Source of the DNA: Pedobacter sp. BS3
GTDB lineage: Bacteria > Bacteroidota > Bacteroidia > Sphingobacteriales > Sphingobacteriaceae
NCBI RefSeq assembly: GCF_008274585.1
Contig: NZ_VTRT01000001.1
Location: forward strand, 744,001-808,000
Length of the DNA: 64,000 bases
Direction of reading: 5' to 3'
The notes below the pieces were generated by a model. That model was not told the origin of the DNA. It was given only the letters and a program-made list of their open reading frames with translations, and made no database searches. A program made the translations under genes and the position numbers. Numbering within the stretch: position 1 is the stretch's first letter; the number at the start of each line of letters is the position of its first letter. This document shows positions 1-8,391 of this stretch, piece by piece.

Positions 1-2
1 CG

Positions 3-59
3 ATTAAGTGTAAAGCAGGACATGCGGCTGCAGGTGGAATAAGAATTAAATACTTGTAA
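3..59 (+). CDS. Possible 3' end of a gene running in from the left edge
   Basis: The first bases must hold the end of something, because a convergent minus-strand gene stops at 77. Reading from base 3 gives 18 codons ending in RIKYL and a TAA at 57-59. A second frame from base 1 is open to 42. Neither has a recognisable motif, so the frame choice is a guess and no function is offered. Confidence 0.25.
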   Translation: MKCKAGHAAAGGIRIKYL

Positions 60-76
60 TTAGAGAACAGGTTATC

Positions 77-247
77 CTAAATTGTTGTTTTCGCCGGATG
101 TTTTGTTGTCGATTTTGCCGGATGTTTCTTTTTATTTTTAGCCTTGTAATCGGCTATAAACTTGCTGATTTCCTGTCTGTCTTTGTCTGTTAATGGTTCG
201 CTTTGTATGATAAAGTCGACACCTTTTGGTTCCTTTATAAATCCCAT
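77..247 (-). CDS. Small conserved-looking hypothetical protein
   Basis: A 56-residue protein starting MGFIKEPKGVDF, with a Lys-rich tail containing two HPAK(S/T)T repeats. The ATG at 245-247 was chosen over an upstream TTG. The ATG lies 4 nt after the stop of the preceding decayed gene (tta at 252-254), so the two look like one translationally linked operon. The N-terminal phrase resembles small Bacteroidota proteins that I recall being found beside this partner. The basic, lysine-rich tail could bind nucleic acid, but that is only inference. No domain is recognised and the function is unknown. Confidence 0.6.
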   Translation of the reverse strand: MGFIKEPKGVDFIIQSEPLTDKDRQEISKFIADYKAKNKKKHPAKSTTKHPAKTTI

Positions 248-251
248 TATT

Positions 252-768
252 TTATGTTTTAAAATATTTTTCAACCAATACTTTCGCTGATTTTGTAGGT
301 ATAATCATTCTATGTCCGCCAAAGTGATGTGCACCCAACGTATCTTCATAATGTTGGTTTTGGCTGTAAATGCCACGAAGCCATCAAATCTGAATTGAAA
401 CGAGAGTTTGCATGCAAAAGCTACGAGATTTCCAGCTACACCTTCATAAAGTTTATTTTTGCTGATATTGAATGGTGCATTTTCAAGCAGATTCATAAAA
501 ATATGATCAGTTTCCTTGCGTATGCTTAGAAGACCTTGGATAATATCGGATTATGAATAATGGTCAATTTATAAACTTCATTCAGATCATTATTGAGTTC
601 AGATTTCCAATTGAAATTCCAGCCGTTTTTCTTGATAGTTTGTCTGGTATCTCTTATAGTAAACCTTGCTACCTCAGTCGGAAAGCTATCTCCCGAAATA
701 GTATTTTGGATAGAGTGTGTCAACTTATCCACTACAAAATCCAACTGAACTCCATCTCTCTTTTTCAC
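252..768 (-). pseudogene. Frameshifted gene of a roughly 170-residue Bacteroidota family (GNAT-like fold suspected)
   Basis: Three pieces in different frames read as one protein. It begins at a GTG (766-768) as MKKRDGVQLDFVVDKL. Near 550 the frame is lost: restoring one G after CCG turns HNPILSKVF-stop into HNPDIIQGLLSIRKETDHIF, which runs straight into the next open segment (MNLLENAPFNISKNKLYEG). A second break near 345-350 separates FTAKTN from HYEDTLGAHHFGGHRMII, and the frame then ends at 252-254, 4 nt before the next gene. The order and continuity of the pieces make a single ancestral gene likely. The pattern recalls uncharacterised acetyltransferase-like proteins of this phylum. Real decay and sequencing error cannot be separated here. 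Confidence 0.7.
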
Positions 769-857
769 TATGTGAAATTACGAAATTTTCAAATGGTACC
801 CAAGCGTTTAAAGCTAATTGACATTTGCTATAACCGAAGATTTTCTCCCTAAAAGAT

Positions 858-887
858 TTTGCTAAATCAATTTAGTTAATACATTTG
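858..887 (+). promoter_or_regulatory. Bacteroidota-type promoter for the GH92 gene
   Basis: TTTG at 858-861, an 18-bp spacer, then TACATTTG at 880-887, matching the TTTG-N17-23-TAnnTTTG consensus of the phylum's primary sigma factor. The expected transcription start (about 892-895) lies after the GTG at 887, which argues for the ATG at 911 as the true start of the gene. Confidence 0.7.
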
Positions 888-910
888 TGCCTTGTTATAA
901 ACCTCCGATA

Positions 911-2977
911 ATGAAATACAGATACACGCTTCTTTTATTACACTTGTTTATTTTTAGTAACCTGTTGGCTCAGGATCTTACCAGCGAAGTAAATCCGTTC
1001 TTTGGAACTTCCGGCGACCACGGGCAGCTTTCGCCTGCGGCATCCTCACCTTTCGGTTATTTAAGCATCGGACCGCAAACCAGTCCGCATATACATCCCG
1101 GGTACGAATTTCTGGCTAAAAAATTCCTTGGATTTACCCATAACCGTTTTGAAGGCGTAGGCTGTAAAGGTAGTGGAGGCGTACTGTTTGTCAAACCCTT
1201 TTGGGGAGATAATTACAAAGACGTTGAGCTTAATAAAGTATATGACCAGGCCTCGCCGGGATATTATACCGTAAAATTTGATAACGGACTTAAGGCATCC
1301 TTTGCCGTACACCAGTATAGCGGCATTCATCAATATATCTTTCCGGCAAATGTGAAGGATAAAAGGCTGTTTATCGATTTCTCACACGCGTTCAATAACG
1401 CTTTTGTTGCCGAAGAGCATACTGTTGATCAGAATACGGTTTCCGGATGGATACAGGCAAAAACCACGTGCAGCGTAGGGACTTACAAACTGTTTTTTTG
1501 CCTGAAATTTGATAAAAGCATCCGCATAGAAACCACGGCAGATACCCATCAGCTTATCGCGGTGTTAAATTCATCCGGCACAACAAACCTCGATGTCCGT
1601 GTTGGGCTTTCGTCGGTAGATGTGAACGACGCCATCAAAAACCTGCCTGCCGGCGATATCAGTCAGGTTAAGGAAAATAGCAGCGCCGCCTGGAACCGCG
1701 AACTGGCTCATATCCGGGTAGAAGGCGATGCCGAACGGAAAAAGCTGTTCTATTCATTGCTTTACCGGGCAATCCAGTCGCCATACATCATTTCAGCTGC
1801 CGATGGCCGTTACCGGGCCATTGACGGTTCGCTGCAAACCTCCGGGCAACCGGTTTACAACGGATGGAGCATCTGGGACAATTACAAAACCCAGCTTCCG
1901 CTGCTGTCGTTTGCCTTTACAGACCGGTATCAGGCTATTGCCTGGTCTATCGCTAACTTGTACCGCTACGGTAAAAAAGATTATGCTACCCAAAACGAGC
2001 CATCGAACACCGTACGTACAGAACATGCCGTGGTTGTGTTGCTTGACGCGGCACGAAAAGGTTATCGGATAGATTTTAACTCCATTTATGATTCTGTGAA
2101 GCACGAAGTGGATCATATTGAAGCGAAAAGTCCGGATAAAAAGCTGGAAACCGCTTATGATTTGTGGGCATTCTCGCAGATTGCGGAAATATGCAAGCAG
2201 CAGACTGCAGCCGGTGAATACCTTCAAAAAGCCAAAACTCTTTACCAGGAAGCGTGGCAAAAAGATTTTAAGGATGTAAAGAAAAAAGATGTGGATAAAA
2301 TGCCTGCCCGCGGCATGTACCAGGGAACGGTTTGGCAATACCGGTGGCTGGTTCCGTATGATCTGGCCGGGCTGATCAATTTATGCGGCGGCGAAAAGCA
2401 ATTTACCGGTCAGCTCGACACCTTTTTTGACGACAATTTCTACTGTCACTCCAACGAACCTGATATACAGGCGCCGGTGTATTACAATGCCACCGCACAA
2501 ACCTGGAAAAGCCAGCGTTTAATGCACCAGATAGGTTTAGATACCATGGTGCAAAACTACTTTAACACCAACGAACGTGATGTGGGCGCCTATATCGGCA
2601 AAATTTATCGCAATGCGCCTAACGGATATTTACGTACTATGGACGATGACGGCGGCGCCATGTCGTCGTGGTTTGTGCTGGCGGCCTGTGGCATTTACCC
2701 GGCATCGGTTGGCTACCCGGTTTATTATGTCAATGTACCTTATTTTAAAACCGTTAAAATAGAGGTTGCCCCTAATAAATACTTCACGGTTTCGGTGAGG
2801 AATTTCGACGATAAAAACATGTATATCAGGCAGATGCTTTTAAACGGCAAGGACATTGGACGTACCTGGCTTAAACATGCGGAAATTGTAAAAGGCGGAA
2901 CTTTGGAAATAATTGCCGATAGTAAGCCGCAATCCTATGGCAATACCAATTTATTTGTACCATCCATTAAACAGTAA
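911..2977 (+). CDS. Secreted GH92-family glycosidase (alpha-mannosidase-like)
   Basis: A 688-residue protein with a signal peptide (MKYRYTLLLLHLFIFSNLLAQ, cut after AQ). The N-terminal beta-sandwich carries the GH92 opening VNPFFGTSGDHGQLSPAAS-SPFG. The catalytic (alpha/alpha)6 part carries RYRAIDG, WDNYKTQLPLL, SNEPDIQAPVYYN (general-acid Glu near residue 516) and MDDDGGAMSSWFVLAACG (Asp 578-580, matching the DxD general-base region). GH92 enzymes are calcium-dependent exo-alpha-mannosidases. This copy is somewhat shorter than typical members and has DDDGG where the classic enzymes read NEDxGQ, so the substrate may differ. It has its own promoter and is not joined to the heparan sulfate locus. 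The ATG was chosen because it follows the promoter and begins the signal peptide. Confidence 0.85.
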   Translation: MKYRYTLLLLHLFIFSNLLAQDLTSEVNPFFGTSGDHGQLSPAASSPFGYLSIGPQTSPHIHPGYEFLAKKFLGFTHNRFEGVGCKGSGGVLFVKPFWGDNYKDVELNKVYDQASPGYYTVKFDNGLKASFAVHQYSGIHQYIFPANVKDKRLFIDFSHAFNNAFVAEEHTVDQNTVSGWIQAKTTCSVGTYKLFFCLKFDKSIRIETTADTHQLIAVLNSSGTTNLDVRVGLSSVDVNDAIKNLPAGDISQVKENSSAAWNRELAHIRVEGDAERKKLFYSLLYRAIQSPYIISAADGRYRAIDGSLQTSGQPVYNGWSIWDNYKTQLPLLSFAFTDRYQAIAWSIANLYRYGKKDYATQNEPSNTVRTEHAVVVLLDAARKGYRIDFNSIYDSVKHEVDHIEAKSPDKKLETAYDLWAFSQIAEICKQQTAAGEYLQKAKTLYQEAWQKDFKDVKKKDVDKMPARGMYQGTVWQYRWLVPYDLAGLINLCGGEKQFTGQLDTFFDDNFYCHSNEPDIQAPVYYNATAQTWKSQRLMHQIGLDTMVQNYFNTNERDVGAYIGKIYRNAPNGYLRTMDDDGGAMSSWFVLAACGIYPASVGYPVYYVNVPYFKTVKIEVAPNKYFTVSVRNFDDKNMYIRQMLLNGKDIGRTWLKHAEIVKGGTLEIIADSKPQSYGNTNLFVPSIKQ

Positions 2978-2985
2978 TACATTTG
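2954..2985 (+). promoter_or_regulatory. Promoter for cbpA-cbpM
   Basis: TTTG at 2954-2957, a 20-bp spacer and TACATTTG at 2978-2985. The -33 box lies inside the last codons of the GH92 gene. This gives the co-chaperone pair its own start, with a leader of about 55 nt. Confidence 0.6.
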
Positions 2986-3049
2986 AATCTGAAAACCAAG
3001 TGATAAAATCCGTGTTTAACAACAGAAATCGGTCTTATCACACGTTATT

Positions 3050-3952
3050 ATGGATTATATTGATTACTACAAAATTCTGGGTATAGATAAAAACGCTTCC
3101 GCGGATGATATTAAAAAAGCCTACCGGAAACTTGCCCGAAAATATCATCCGGATTTAAATCCCGATGATAAGGAGGCAAACAAAAAATTTCAGCAGATCA
3201 ATGAGGCCAATGAAGTATTGAGCGATCCGGAAAAGCGGAAAAAATACGATCAATACGGCAAAGACTGGCAGCATGCCGAACAGTTTGAGCAGGCTCGTCA
3301 GCAACAGCAGCGGCAACACCGGCAAAGCAGCTACGACGGCGGTTACAGTTATTCAGGGGGCTTTGACGAAGGCGATTTCTCTGACTTCTTTGCTTCTATG
3401 TTTGGTGGCGGACGTACTACCGGCAGCAGCAGGCAACAGGCACGCTTCCGTGGACAGGACTACCAGGCAGAGCTGCATCTCGCCTTGCGGGATGCTTATA
3501 CCACGCACAAGCAAACCATTACCGTTAATGGTAAAAACATCCGCATTACGGTTCCGGCCGGTATAGAAAACGGGCAAAAGATCAAGCTATCCGGGTACGG
3601 TGGTCCCGGCGTTAACAATGGGCCTGCAGGCGATCTGTATATTACCTTTATCATTGCCGAAGACAGCCGTTACCAGCGAAAGGGAAACGATATTTATATT
3701 AACGAAGATCTCGACTTGTACACGGCGGTGCTTGGCGGCGAAAAAACCGTTGAAACGCTTGGCGGTATGGTGAAAGTACCCATAAAGCCCGAAACGCAAA
3801 ACGGCACAAAAATTCGTTTAAAAGGCAAAGGCTTCCCGGTGTACAAAAAAGAGGGCCATTTTGGCGATTTGTATATCCGCTGGCAGGTTAAGCTGCCGGT
3901 AAACCTTTCCAGCGAACAAAAAGAGCTGTTTAAAAAACTGTCAACCCTGTAA
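3050..3952 (+). CDS. cbpA: CbpA-type DnaJ-class co-chaperone
   Basis: A 300-residue J-domain protein. The N-terminal J domain (about 1-70) starts [19 protein letters not shown] and holds the HPD motif (KYHPDLN) that stimulates the DnaK ATPase. A Gln-rich linker (QQQQRQHRQ) and a Gly/Phe-rich stretch ([10 protein letters not shown]) follow, then the two C-terminal peptide-binding beta domains ([32 protein letters not shown]). The cysteine zinc-finger repeats of true DnaJ are absent, which marks it as CbpA-like. It is followed 10 nt later by cbpM, its usual regulator. Confidence 0.92.
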   Translation: MDYIDYYKILGIDKNASADDIKKAYRKLARKYHPDLNPDDKEANKKFQQINEANEVLSDPEKRKKYDQYGKDWQHAEQFEQARQQQQRQHRQSSYDGGYSYSGGFDEGDFSDFFASMFGGGRTTGSSRQQARFRGQDYQAELHLALRDAYTTHKQTITVNGKNIRITVPAGIENGQKIKLSGYGGPGVNNGPAGDLYITFIIAEDSRYQRKGNDIYINEDLDLYTAVLGGEKTVETLGGMVKVPIKPETQNGTKIRLKGKGFPVYKKEGHFGDLYIRWQVKLPVNLSSEQKELFKKLSTL

Positions 3953-3962
3953 CTGTTAAGCC

Positions 3963-4265
3963 ATGGAAACAAGTAATCTGATTTTGGTTAGCGAGTTTTG
4001 TACACACCATCATATCGATGTTTCGTTTATCAGCATATTAGAGCAAAGCGGACTGATACAAACTAAAATTATCCGTAAAACAGCCTATTTGCCGCATGAG
4101 CAGCTTAACCGGGTTGAGAGGCTGGTACGCCTGCACCAGGATCTTGACATTCAGGCCGATGATCTGGATGTAGTAGCCGGGCTGCTTGACCGTATGGAAA
4201 ACCTGCAACAACAGGTAACCGAACTTAAAAACCGCCTGAGCTTTTACGAACGGCTGGAAGGGTGA
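3963..4265 (+). CDS. cbpM: CbpM-type chaperone modulator (MerR-like fold)
   Basis: A 100-residue protein. The first 55 residues form a MerR-like winged helix (FISILEQSGLIQTKIIRKTAYL, then LNRVERLVRLHQDLDI). The rest is a coiled coil (GLLDRMENLQQQVTELKN). CbpM proteins bind the J domain of CbpA and block its action on DnaK. Gene order, spacing and size match the pair in proteobacteria. A small MerR-type DNA-binding regulator is the alternative reading, but the position directly after cbpA favours CbpM. Confidence 0.85.
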   Translation: METSNLILVSEFCTHHHIDVSFISILEQSGLIQTKIIRKTAYLPHEQLNRVERLVRLHQDLDIQADDLDVVAGLLDRMENLQQQVTELKNRLSFYERLEG

Positions 4266-4275
4266 TTTTAGGATA

Positions 4276-4308
4276 AACGCTGACAGGGTTTCAAACCCTG
4301 TCAGCGTT
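4276..4308. repeat. 33-bp perfect palindrome, 16-bp arms with 1-nt centre
   Basis: Arm AACGCTGACAGGGTTT (4276-4291), centre C, and the exact reverse complement to 4308. It sits between two convergent genes and could act as a bidirectional terminator, since T/A runs follow. A sister copy with covarying arm bases is at 50754-50786. Confidence 0.8.
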
Positions 4309-4320
4309 AAAAACTTAAAG

Positions 4321-5946
4321 CTAACCTTTCACCAGTTTCTTCGATAGTAAGATATCCTGCCCGGTAATTTTGAGCAGGTAAACACCAGAAATCAGTGTTA
4401 CCGGAATATTAACCTGGTTAATGCCGGCATTGATATTCACGGTTTGCTCCGTTATCTTTTTTCCATTAATATCATACAGGATAATGCGTGTATTTTTACT
4501 ATCGGCGGCAGCGTACAGGGTAACGTTTACGGCGTTTGCACTTGCCTGCACCTGCAAATCAGCATCGCGTAAAGCGAGCTTTGCCGATACCGGCCCGTAT
4601 AATGCCGATCTTCCATCTTTATCTACCTGTTTCAGCTGATAATAATTAACGCCGCTTTGCGCTTTGCTGTCTTTAAAAGAATATTTATTTGCATTTGAAC
4701 TGCTGCCGGCTGCCTCAACGCTGCCGATGGTTACAAACGATTTGCCGTCGGATGAGCGCAGTATTTCAAAATGAGAATTGTTCTGCTCCGAGGAGGTTGT
4801 CCACTGCAACAGTACATCAGAGCCGGTTAGTTTAGCCGTAAACGAGGTTAACGATACCGGAAGGACAATGTTACTATTCGGCGTAAAAGCAATTCCCCTG
4901 AAGCCGGTGGTTTCGGTAGCCCGTGCCAAAACCTGTACCGATACTCCGGCGGTACAGCGGTCGGTAGCAGCATCGCGGGGTGTTGCGTCCGTTATTTTAA
5001 CAAGGCTGTTTTGCGTGTTCGAGGAAGTAACACCGTATAACGTGATCACACCATTTTCCAGGCGACCGGTCAGCCCCCTGAAACCGTAATCATTGGCAAT
5101 CCCGGAATCAATAAGCCCAAGCAGTATCCACTGGGTGCCATCGAAATAAAACTTTTTGATGCCTCCGGTTGCGGAATTTTCTTCGGTTACGTACAACAGG
5201 TTGCTGCCGAAAAAAATAAAATCGTTGGGCGTTTCCAACTGGCTGATAGGTGCTGGTAAGCTTACGGCGGTTTGCCCGGTTGCGGTTGGCGTTCCCAAAC
5301 CTATGGCAAGCAGACGTTTATCAGCCTGGAAACTTGAGCTGACATACAATTGTCCGTTAAAAATTTTGACACTGCGGGTATTGACCTTAGCCAGCGAAAC
5401 CGGCGCATTAACCAGTGTGGCCGGATTGGTTGCTGTATTAATGGTAACATATTGAAGGCCGGTAGCCGCACCGGTTCCGGCGCCTCCCAGGTAAACGCCA
5501 TACGTGTTTGAGCTAAGCGGTATCGCGATAGCGCTTTTAGCTGCCTGCCCCGAATGAACATCTGCCACGGTAATAATGCTTTGGTTTTTGCTGGCATCTA
5601 TAACAGCCAATGCACGGGGGTTATCCGCTGATGTATTGTTTGATGGCCCGGCCGTGGTGGGACTGGTGCGTGAATAACCGTACAGGGTTAAGAGCTTGTT
5701 ATCGCTTGAGAGTGCCAGCACACCTTCGGCTGCCGAACTTGCCGCCCCGCCCACGTAAAAATTGGATGCCCCTACGGCGGTGGTGCTTTTCAGCTCGCCG
5801 GTAAGGCTGTATTCTGCCAGGCTTAGCGTAACCCCGGTTGTTGTTGTGCCGCTTGTTTGCGATACAACCAGATTATCGGCAGCAAACTGGGCGTAACCTG
5901 AAACCGTGAAAGCCAGGATAAACCATGCAGCAAGGAAGATTCTCAT
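4321..5946 (-). CDS. Type IX-secreted surface protein of unknown function (paralog 1)
   Basis: A 541-residue protein with signal peptide MRIFLAAWFILAFTVSGYAQ. A long N-terminal part (about 20-365) is Ser/Thr/Gly-rich with recurring strand-turn units (NFYVGGAASS, DNKLLTLYGYSR, NTYGVYLGGAG, VKIFNGQLYVSS, GFRGLTGRLENG), suggesting a beta-propeller-like fold. A Fn3-like module follows (VLPVSLTSFTAKLTGSDVLL...NYYQLKQVDKDG). The C-terminus (ILYDINGKKI ... GVYLLKITGQDILLSKKLVK) is a typical type A sorting domain for the type IX system. It lies 75 nt after its paralog at 6022-7620. The start was chosen at the signal peptide, and residues further upstream have no secretion character. The substrate is unknown. 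Choice-of-anchor or calcium-binding roles are possible but not shown. Confidence 0.8.
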   Translation of the reverse strand: MRIFLAAWFILAFTVSGYAQFAADNLVVSQTSGTTTTGVTLSLAEYSLTGELKSTTAVGASNFYVGGAASSAAEGVLALSSDNKLLTLYGYSRTSPTTAGPSNNTSADNPRALAVIDASKNQSIITVADVHSGQAAKSAIAIPLSSNTYGVYLGGAGTGAATGLQYVTINTATNPATLVNAPVSLAKVNTRSVKIFNGQLYVSSSFQADKRLLAIGLGTPTATGQTAVSLPAPISQLETPNDFIFFGSNLLYVTEENSATGGIKKFYFDGTQWILLGLIDSGIANDYGFRGLTGRLENGVITLYGVTSSNTQNSLVKITDATPRDAATDRCTAGVSVQVLARATETTGFRGIAFTPNSNIVLPVSLTSFTAKLTGSDVLLQWTTSSEQNNSHFEILRSSDGKSFVTIGSVEAAGSSSNANKYSFKDSKAQSGVNYYQLKQVDKDGRSALYGPVSAKLALRDADLQVQASANAVNVTLYAAADSKNTRIILYDINGKKITEQTVNINAGINQVNIPVTLISGVYLLKITGQDILLSKKLVKG

Positions 5947-5968
5947 ATTACAGTGCCTGAAATTATAA

Positions 5969-6000
5969 GGGCGTACTTGTCGGTAACGGACAGTACGCCC
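5969..6000 (-). terminator. Hairpin between the two type IX-secreted paralogs
   Basis: Arms GGGCGTACTTGTC (5969-5981) and GACAGTACGCCC (5989-6000) pair with a single bulged T and a 7-nt loop. On the minus strand it follows the 6022-7620 gene and is followed by TTATAATTT. It may be a partial terminator or an mRNA-stabilising stem between the two genes. Confidence 0.5.
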
Positions 6001-6021
6001 CCTGTTGAATAACCAATTCAA

Positions 6022-7620
6022 TTAGTTTTTAATGATCTTTTGTGAATAGCTGATTCCCTGTCCTTTTAACTCAACTACATATACACCGGTATTCAGCGAA
6101 ACAGGAATTTGTACTTTATTGCTTCCCTGGTTCAGCACCTGGTTTACCCCGGCTAATTTTTTGCCGGTTAAATCCATAACCGATACCTGCGTTTTGCTAT
6201 TGCTTATGGCCGAAACAAGTACTTCAACAGCGTTATCTGTGGCGTGTATTTTTACATCATTTGCCGTTAACGCGACGTTGGCGGCATAAGGGCCGTACAG
6301 CTTAGCATCACCATTATAATCTACCTGCTTTAGCTGATAATAGTTTACACCTGCCTGGGCAGAAATATCGGTAAAGCTGTAATATTTCACAGCGGTAGCA
6401 GACGACGAAGCGGCTACTTCGCCAATTTTGGTAAACGTTACGCCATCTGTTGAGCGCAAAACATCAAAGTGCGAATTATTTTGCTCAGATGCTGTGCTCC
6501 ACTTTAATACCACGCCTTTGCTTTCGGCTTTAATGCTGAATGATGCCAGCGAAACGGGCAGGGTTACGGTGCTGTTTGGGGTAAAGGCTATGCCACGATA
6601 ACCGTTGTTGCCGGTGAGGGTATTGAGAGTACTTATTGTAACGCCCGAAGTGCCATTGCTAATGGTTGTTGCCGATGATGTTTCATCCACTATTTTAACC
6701 ACGCTGTTTTTTTGTGAAAGTGCAGTTACCGCATATAGGGTTACCTTCCCGTCTTCTAAGCGCCCGGTCATGAAACGGATACCTTCATCGCCGGTGATAC
6801 CTGAATTTACCGAACCGGCCGCACTCCAGGTAGTTCCGCCATCGTTAGAATAAAATTTAAGTATACCAGTGGTTTCGTCGGCAACATATAATAAACTATT
6901 ACCAAACATCACAAAATCTACAGGAGTAGTTGAAGACACTAAGCCAGTAGGGGTTGCAGTTGTGGTTGGCAGGCCGTCGCCAATTTTATTCAATGTTCCT
7001 GGAGAAGCCGGTGAGGTATTGTACAACTGACCATTAAAAATCTTAACTCCGGCAGTATTGTTTGCTGCTATTTGCGTAGGATTTGCGAGTGTATAATCAG
7101 AAGTATTTAGTATAGCATATTGTAAATAGGAGTTTGCATCACCACCTGAACCGCCACCACCGAGATATATGCCGTAGCTGTTTACTGAGATAGGATAAGC
7201 TACAGCAGAGCGTGCCTGTGTACCGCTGTGAAGACCAATGGTAATAATATGAGGCGTTTGATCTGCGCCAACAACCATTACGGCACGTGGATCTGTTGTG
7301 CTTTGAACATTTGTTGATGATGATGAAGGCAATGCAGAATAGCCATACATCGTCAGATATTTATTATCTGTAGATAAGGTTAAGTTTCCGTTATTATTGG
7401 TACTTGAAGCCATTCCCACATAAAAATTGTTGGAGCCTACCGTGGTTTCTGAGACTGCTGCACCGGCAGTGGTTAGTTCTACCAAACTTATAGTGGCCGC
7501 TCTGTTTGTTGTTATTGCCGTTGGAGTGTTTTTTACCGCCACCAAATTGTCCGGTGCAAACTGTGCATACAGCATCCCGGATGAGGTAATACCTGATAAT
7601 AGTAAAAGTAATTTTTTCAT
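6022..7620 (-). CDS. Type IX-secreted surface protein of unknown function (paralog 2)
   Basis: A 532-residue protein with signal peptide MKKLLLLLSGITSSGMLYAQ. It has the same layout as the downstream paralog: a propeller-like N-terminal region with matching phrases (NFYVGMASS, DNKYLTMYGYSA, NSYGIYLGGGG, VKIFNGQLYNTS, GIRFMTGRLEDG, GYRGIAFTPNS), a Fn3-like module (VTLPVSLASFSIKAESKGVV), and a type A sorting tail (VMDLTGKKL ... GVYVVELKGQGISYSQKIIK). The pair clearly arose by tandem duplication. The proteins are expected on the cell surface or released. The ATG at 7618-7620 starts the signal peptide; a start four codons upstream is less likely. Confidence 0.8.
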   Translation of the reverse strand: MKKLLLLLSGITSSGMLYAQFAPDNLVAVKNTPTAITTNRAATISLVELTTAGAAVSETTVGSNNFYVGMASSTNNNGNLTLSTDNKYLTMYGYSALPSSSSTNVQSTTDPRAVMVVGADQTPHIITIGLHSGTQARSAVAYPISVNSYGIYLGGGGSGGDANSYLQYAILNTSDYTLANPTQIAANNTAGVKIFNGQLYNTSPASPGTLNKIGDGLPTTTATPTGLVSSTTPVDFVMFGNSLLYVADETTGILKFYSNDGGTTWSAAGSVNSGITGDEGIRFMTGRLEDGKVTLYAVTALSQKNSVVKIVDETSSATTISNGTSGVTISTLNTLTGNNGYRGIAFTPNSTVTLPVSLASFSIKAESKGVVLKWSTASEQNNSHFDVLRSTDGVTFTKIGEVAASSSATAVKYYSFTDISAQAGVNYYQLKQVDYNGDAKLYGPYAANVALTANDVKIHATDNAVEVLVSAISNSKTQVSVMDLTGKKLAGVNQVLNQGSNKVQIPVSLNTGVYVVELKGQGISYSQKIIKN

Positions 7621-7834
7621 AAAATGTATCATTTATAATGTGATTAATTGAGCAAACAGTACTTGTCTGATGCGTTAAATTGTAATGCCTAAAGTAGTGT
7701 TGCAGCGCCGGGAACGCTTTTAATTTTAGTTAAAACTCTTTTAATGTCGTTTAAACCTGGAGGCATTCAATGCTAAAAATTTTTTACCTGTAGTGGTAGC
7801 CTTGGTATTAAGAGCATAGCCTGGTTTAAATGCT

Positions 7835-7842
7835 TACTTTTG
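7835..7842 (+). promoter_or_regulatory. -7 box of the ArsC-like gene
   Basis: TACTTTTG fits TAnnTTTG and ends only 8 nt before the ATG at 7851, so the transcript would have almost no leader. No clear TTG lies at the right distance for a -33 box. Confidence 0.45.
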
Positions 7843-7850
7843 CTTTTATC

Positions 7851-8198
7851 ATGATACAGATACTTCATAATAACCGGTGTTCTAAAAGCCGGTGTGCGCT
7901 TCAGTATTTAGAAAACGAGCATATTGCGCACCAGGTTATTCCTTATCTTGAAAATCCGCTCAATAAGGAGGAGCTGCGGGAACTGATCAATAAGCTGGGT
8001 ATTACACCCGAAGCGTTGGTGCGGAAAAATGAAGCGGTATACAAAGAGCATTACCAGGACAAAACATTTTCGGATGAAGAATGGATCAGCATTCTGACAG
8101 AAAATCCCATATTGATAGAGCGGCCTATTGTTATCAAGGGCAATAAAGCTGTCATTGGCCGCCCGCTGGAAACTGTGGTGGAGCTATTGAAAGCGTAA
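7851..8198 (+). CDS. ArsC/Spx-fold thioredoxin-like reductase (arsenate reductase-like)
   Basis: A 115-residue protein opening MIQILHNNRCSKSRCAL. Cys10 sits at the catalytic position of glutaredoxin-dependent arsenate reductases (E. coli HNPxC-type loop). Three arginines at the positions used for arsenate binding are present in LVRKNE (R58), ERPIVI (R91) and GRPLE (R104). An extra Cys15 follows the active-site Cys. Proteins of this type (YfgD/ArsC) reduce arsenate to arsenite or have uncharted thiol roles. No other arsenic genes are nearby, so the resistance role is unsure. The ATG at 7851 was preferred over 7830, because the promoter -7 box overlaps the longer version. Confidence 0.8.
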   Translation: MIQILHNNRCSKSRCALQYLENEHIAHQVIPYLENPLNKEELRELINKLGITPEALVRKNEAVYKEHYQDKTFSDEEWISILTENPILIERPIVIKGNKAVIGRPLETVVELLKA

Positions 8199-8391
8199 AT
8201 TAATGTGAGTTCGGGTTAAGGCGCAGGCTCGTCCCGATTTGCAATCGGGATGCCATAAAACGGCGTTTGCAACGCCGGTAATAGCTGCCTTTTGATTGTC
8301 TTAAGCAACATTGCGGCGTTGCAAACGCCGGAGATTTATGCACTCGTTTTGCAAACGAGCGCAAACAGGTTGGAGCTATTGAAAGCGTAAA
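8179..8391. repeat. Cluster of four triplet-loop palindromes flanked by 21-bp direct repeats
   Basis: Palindromes at 8232-8250 (TCCCGATT-TGC-arm), 8261-8277 (CGGCGTT-TGC-arm), 8314-8330 (CGGCGTT-GCA-arm) and 8343-8359 (CTCGTTT-TGC-arm). All have perfect arms ending in TT/AA around a 3-nt loop of TGC or its complement GCA. The cluster is bracketed by identical 21-bp copies at 8179-8199 and 8371-8391; the first of these is the last codons and stop of the ArsC-like gene. The form resembles REP/BIME elements. No REP-associated transposase gene is in the window. Confidence 0.85.

Noticed and set aside
887-910. GTG start of the GH92 gene eight codons upstream
   Set aside because: The GTG overlaps the promoter -7 box, so it would not be on the mRNA; the ATG at 911 opens the signal peptide.
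1793-2338. 181-codon minus-strand frame inside the GH92 gene
   Set aside because: Antisense shadow of a well-supported gene, with no motif and no promoter.
8232-8359. Possible CRISPR array from evenly spaced palindromes
   Set aside because: The palindromes differ in their arms, spacing is uneven (11-37 nt), and there are no cas genes.
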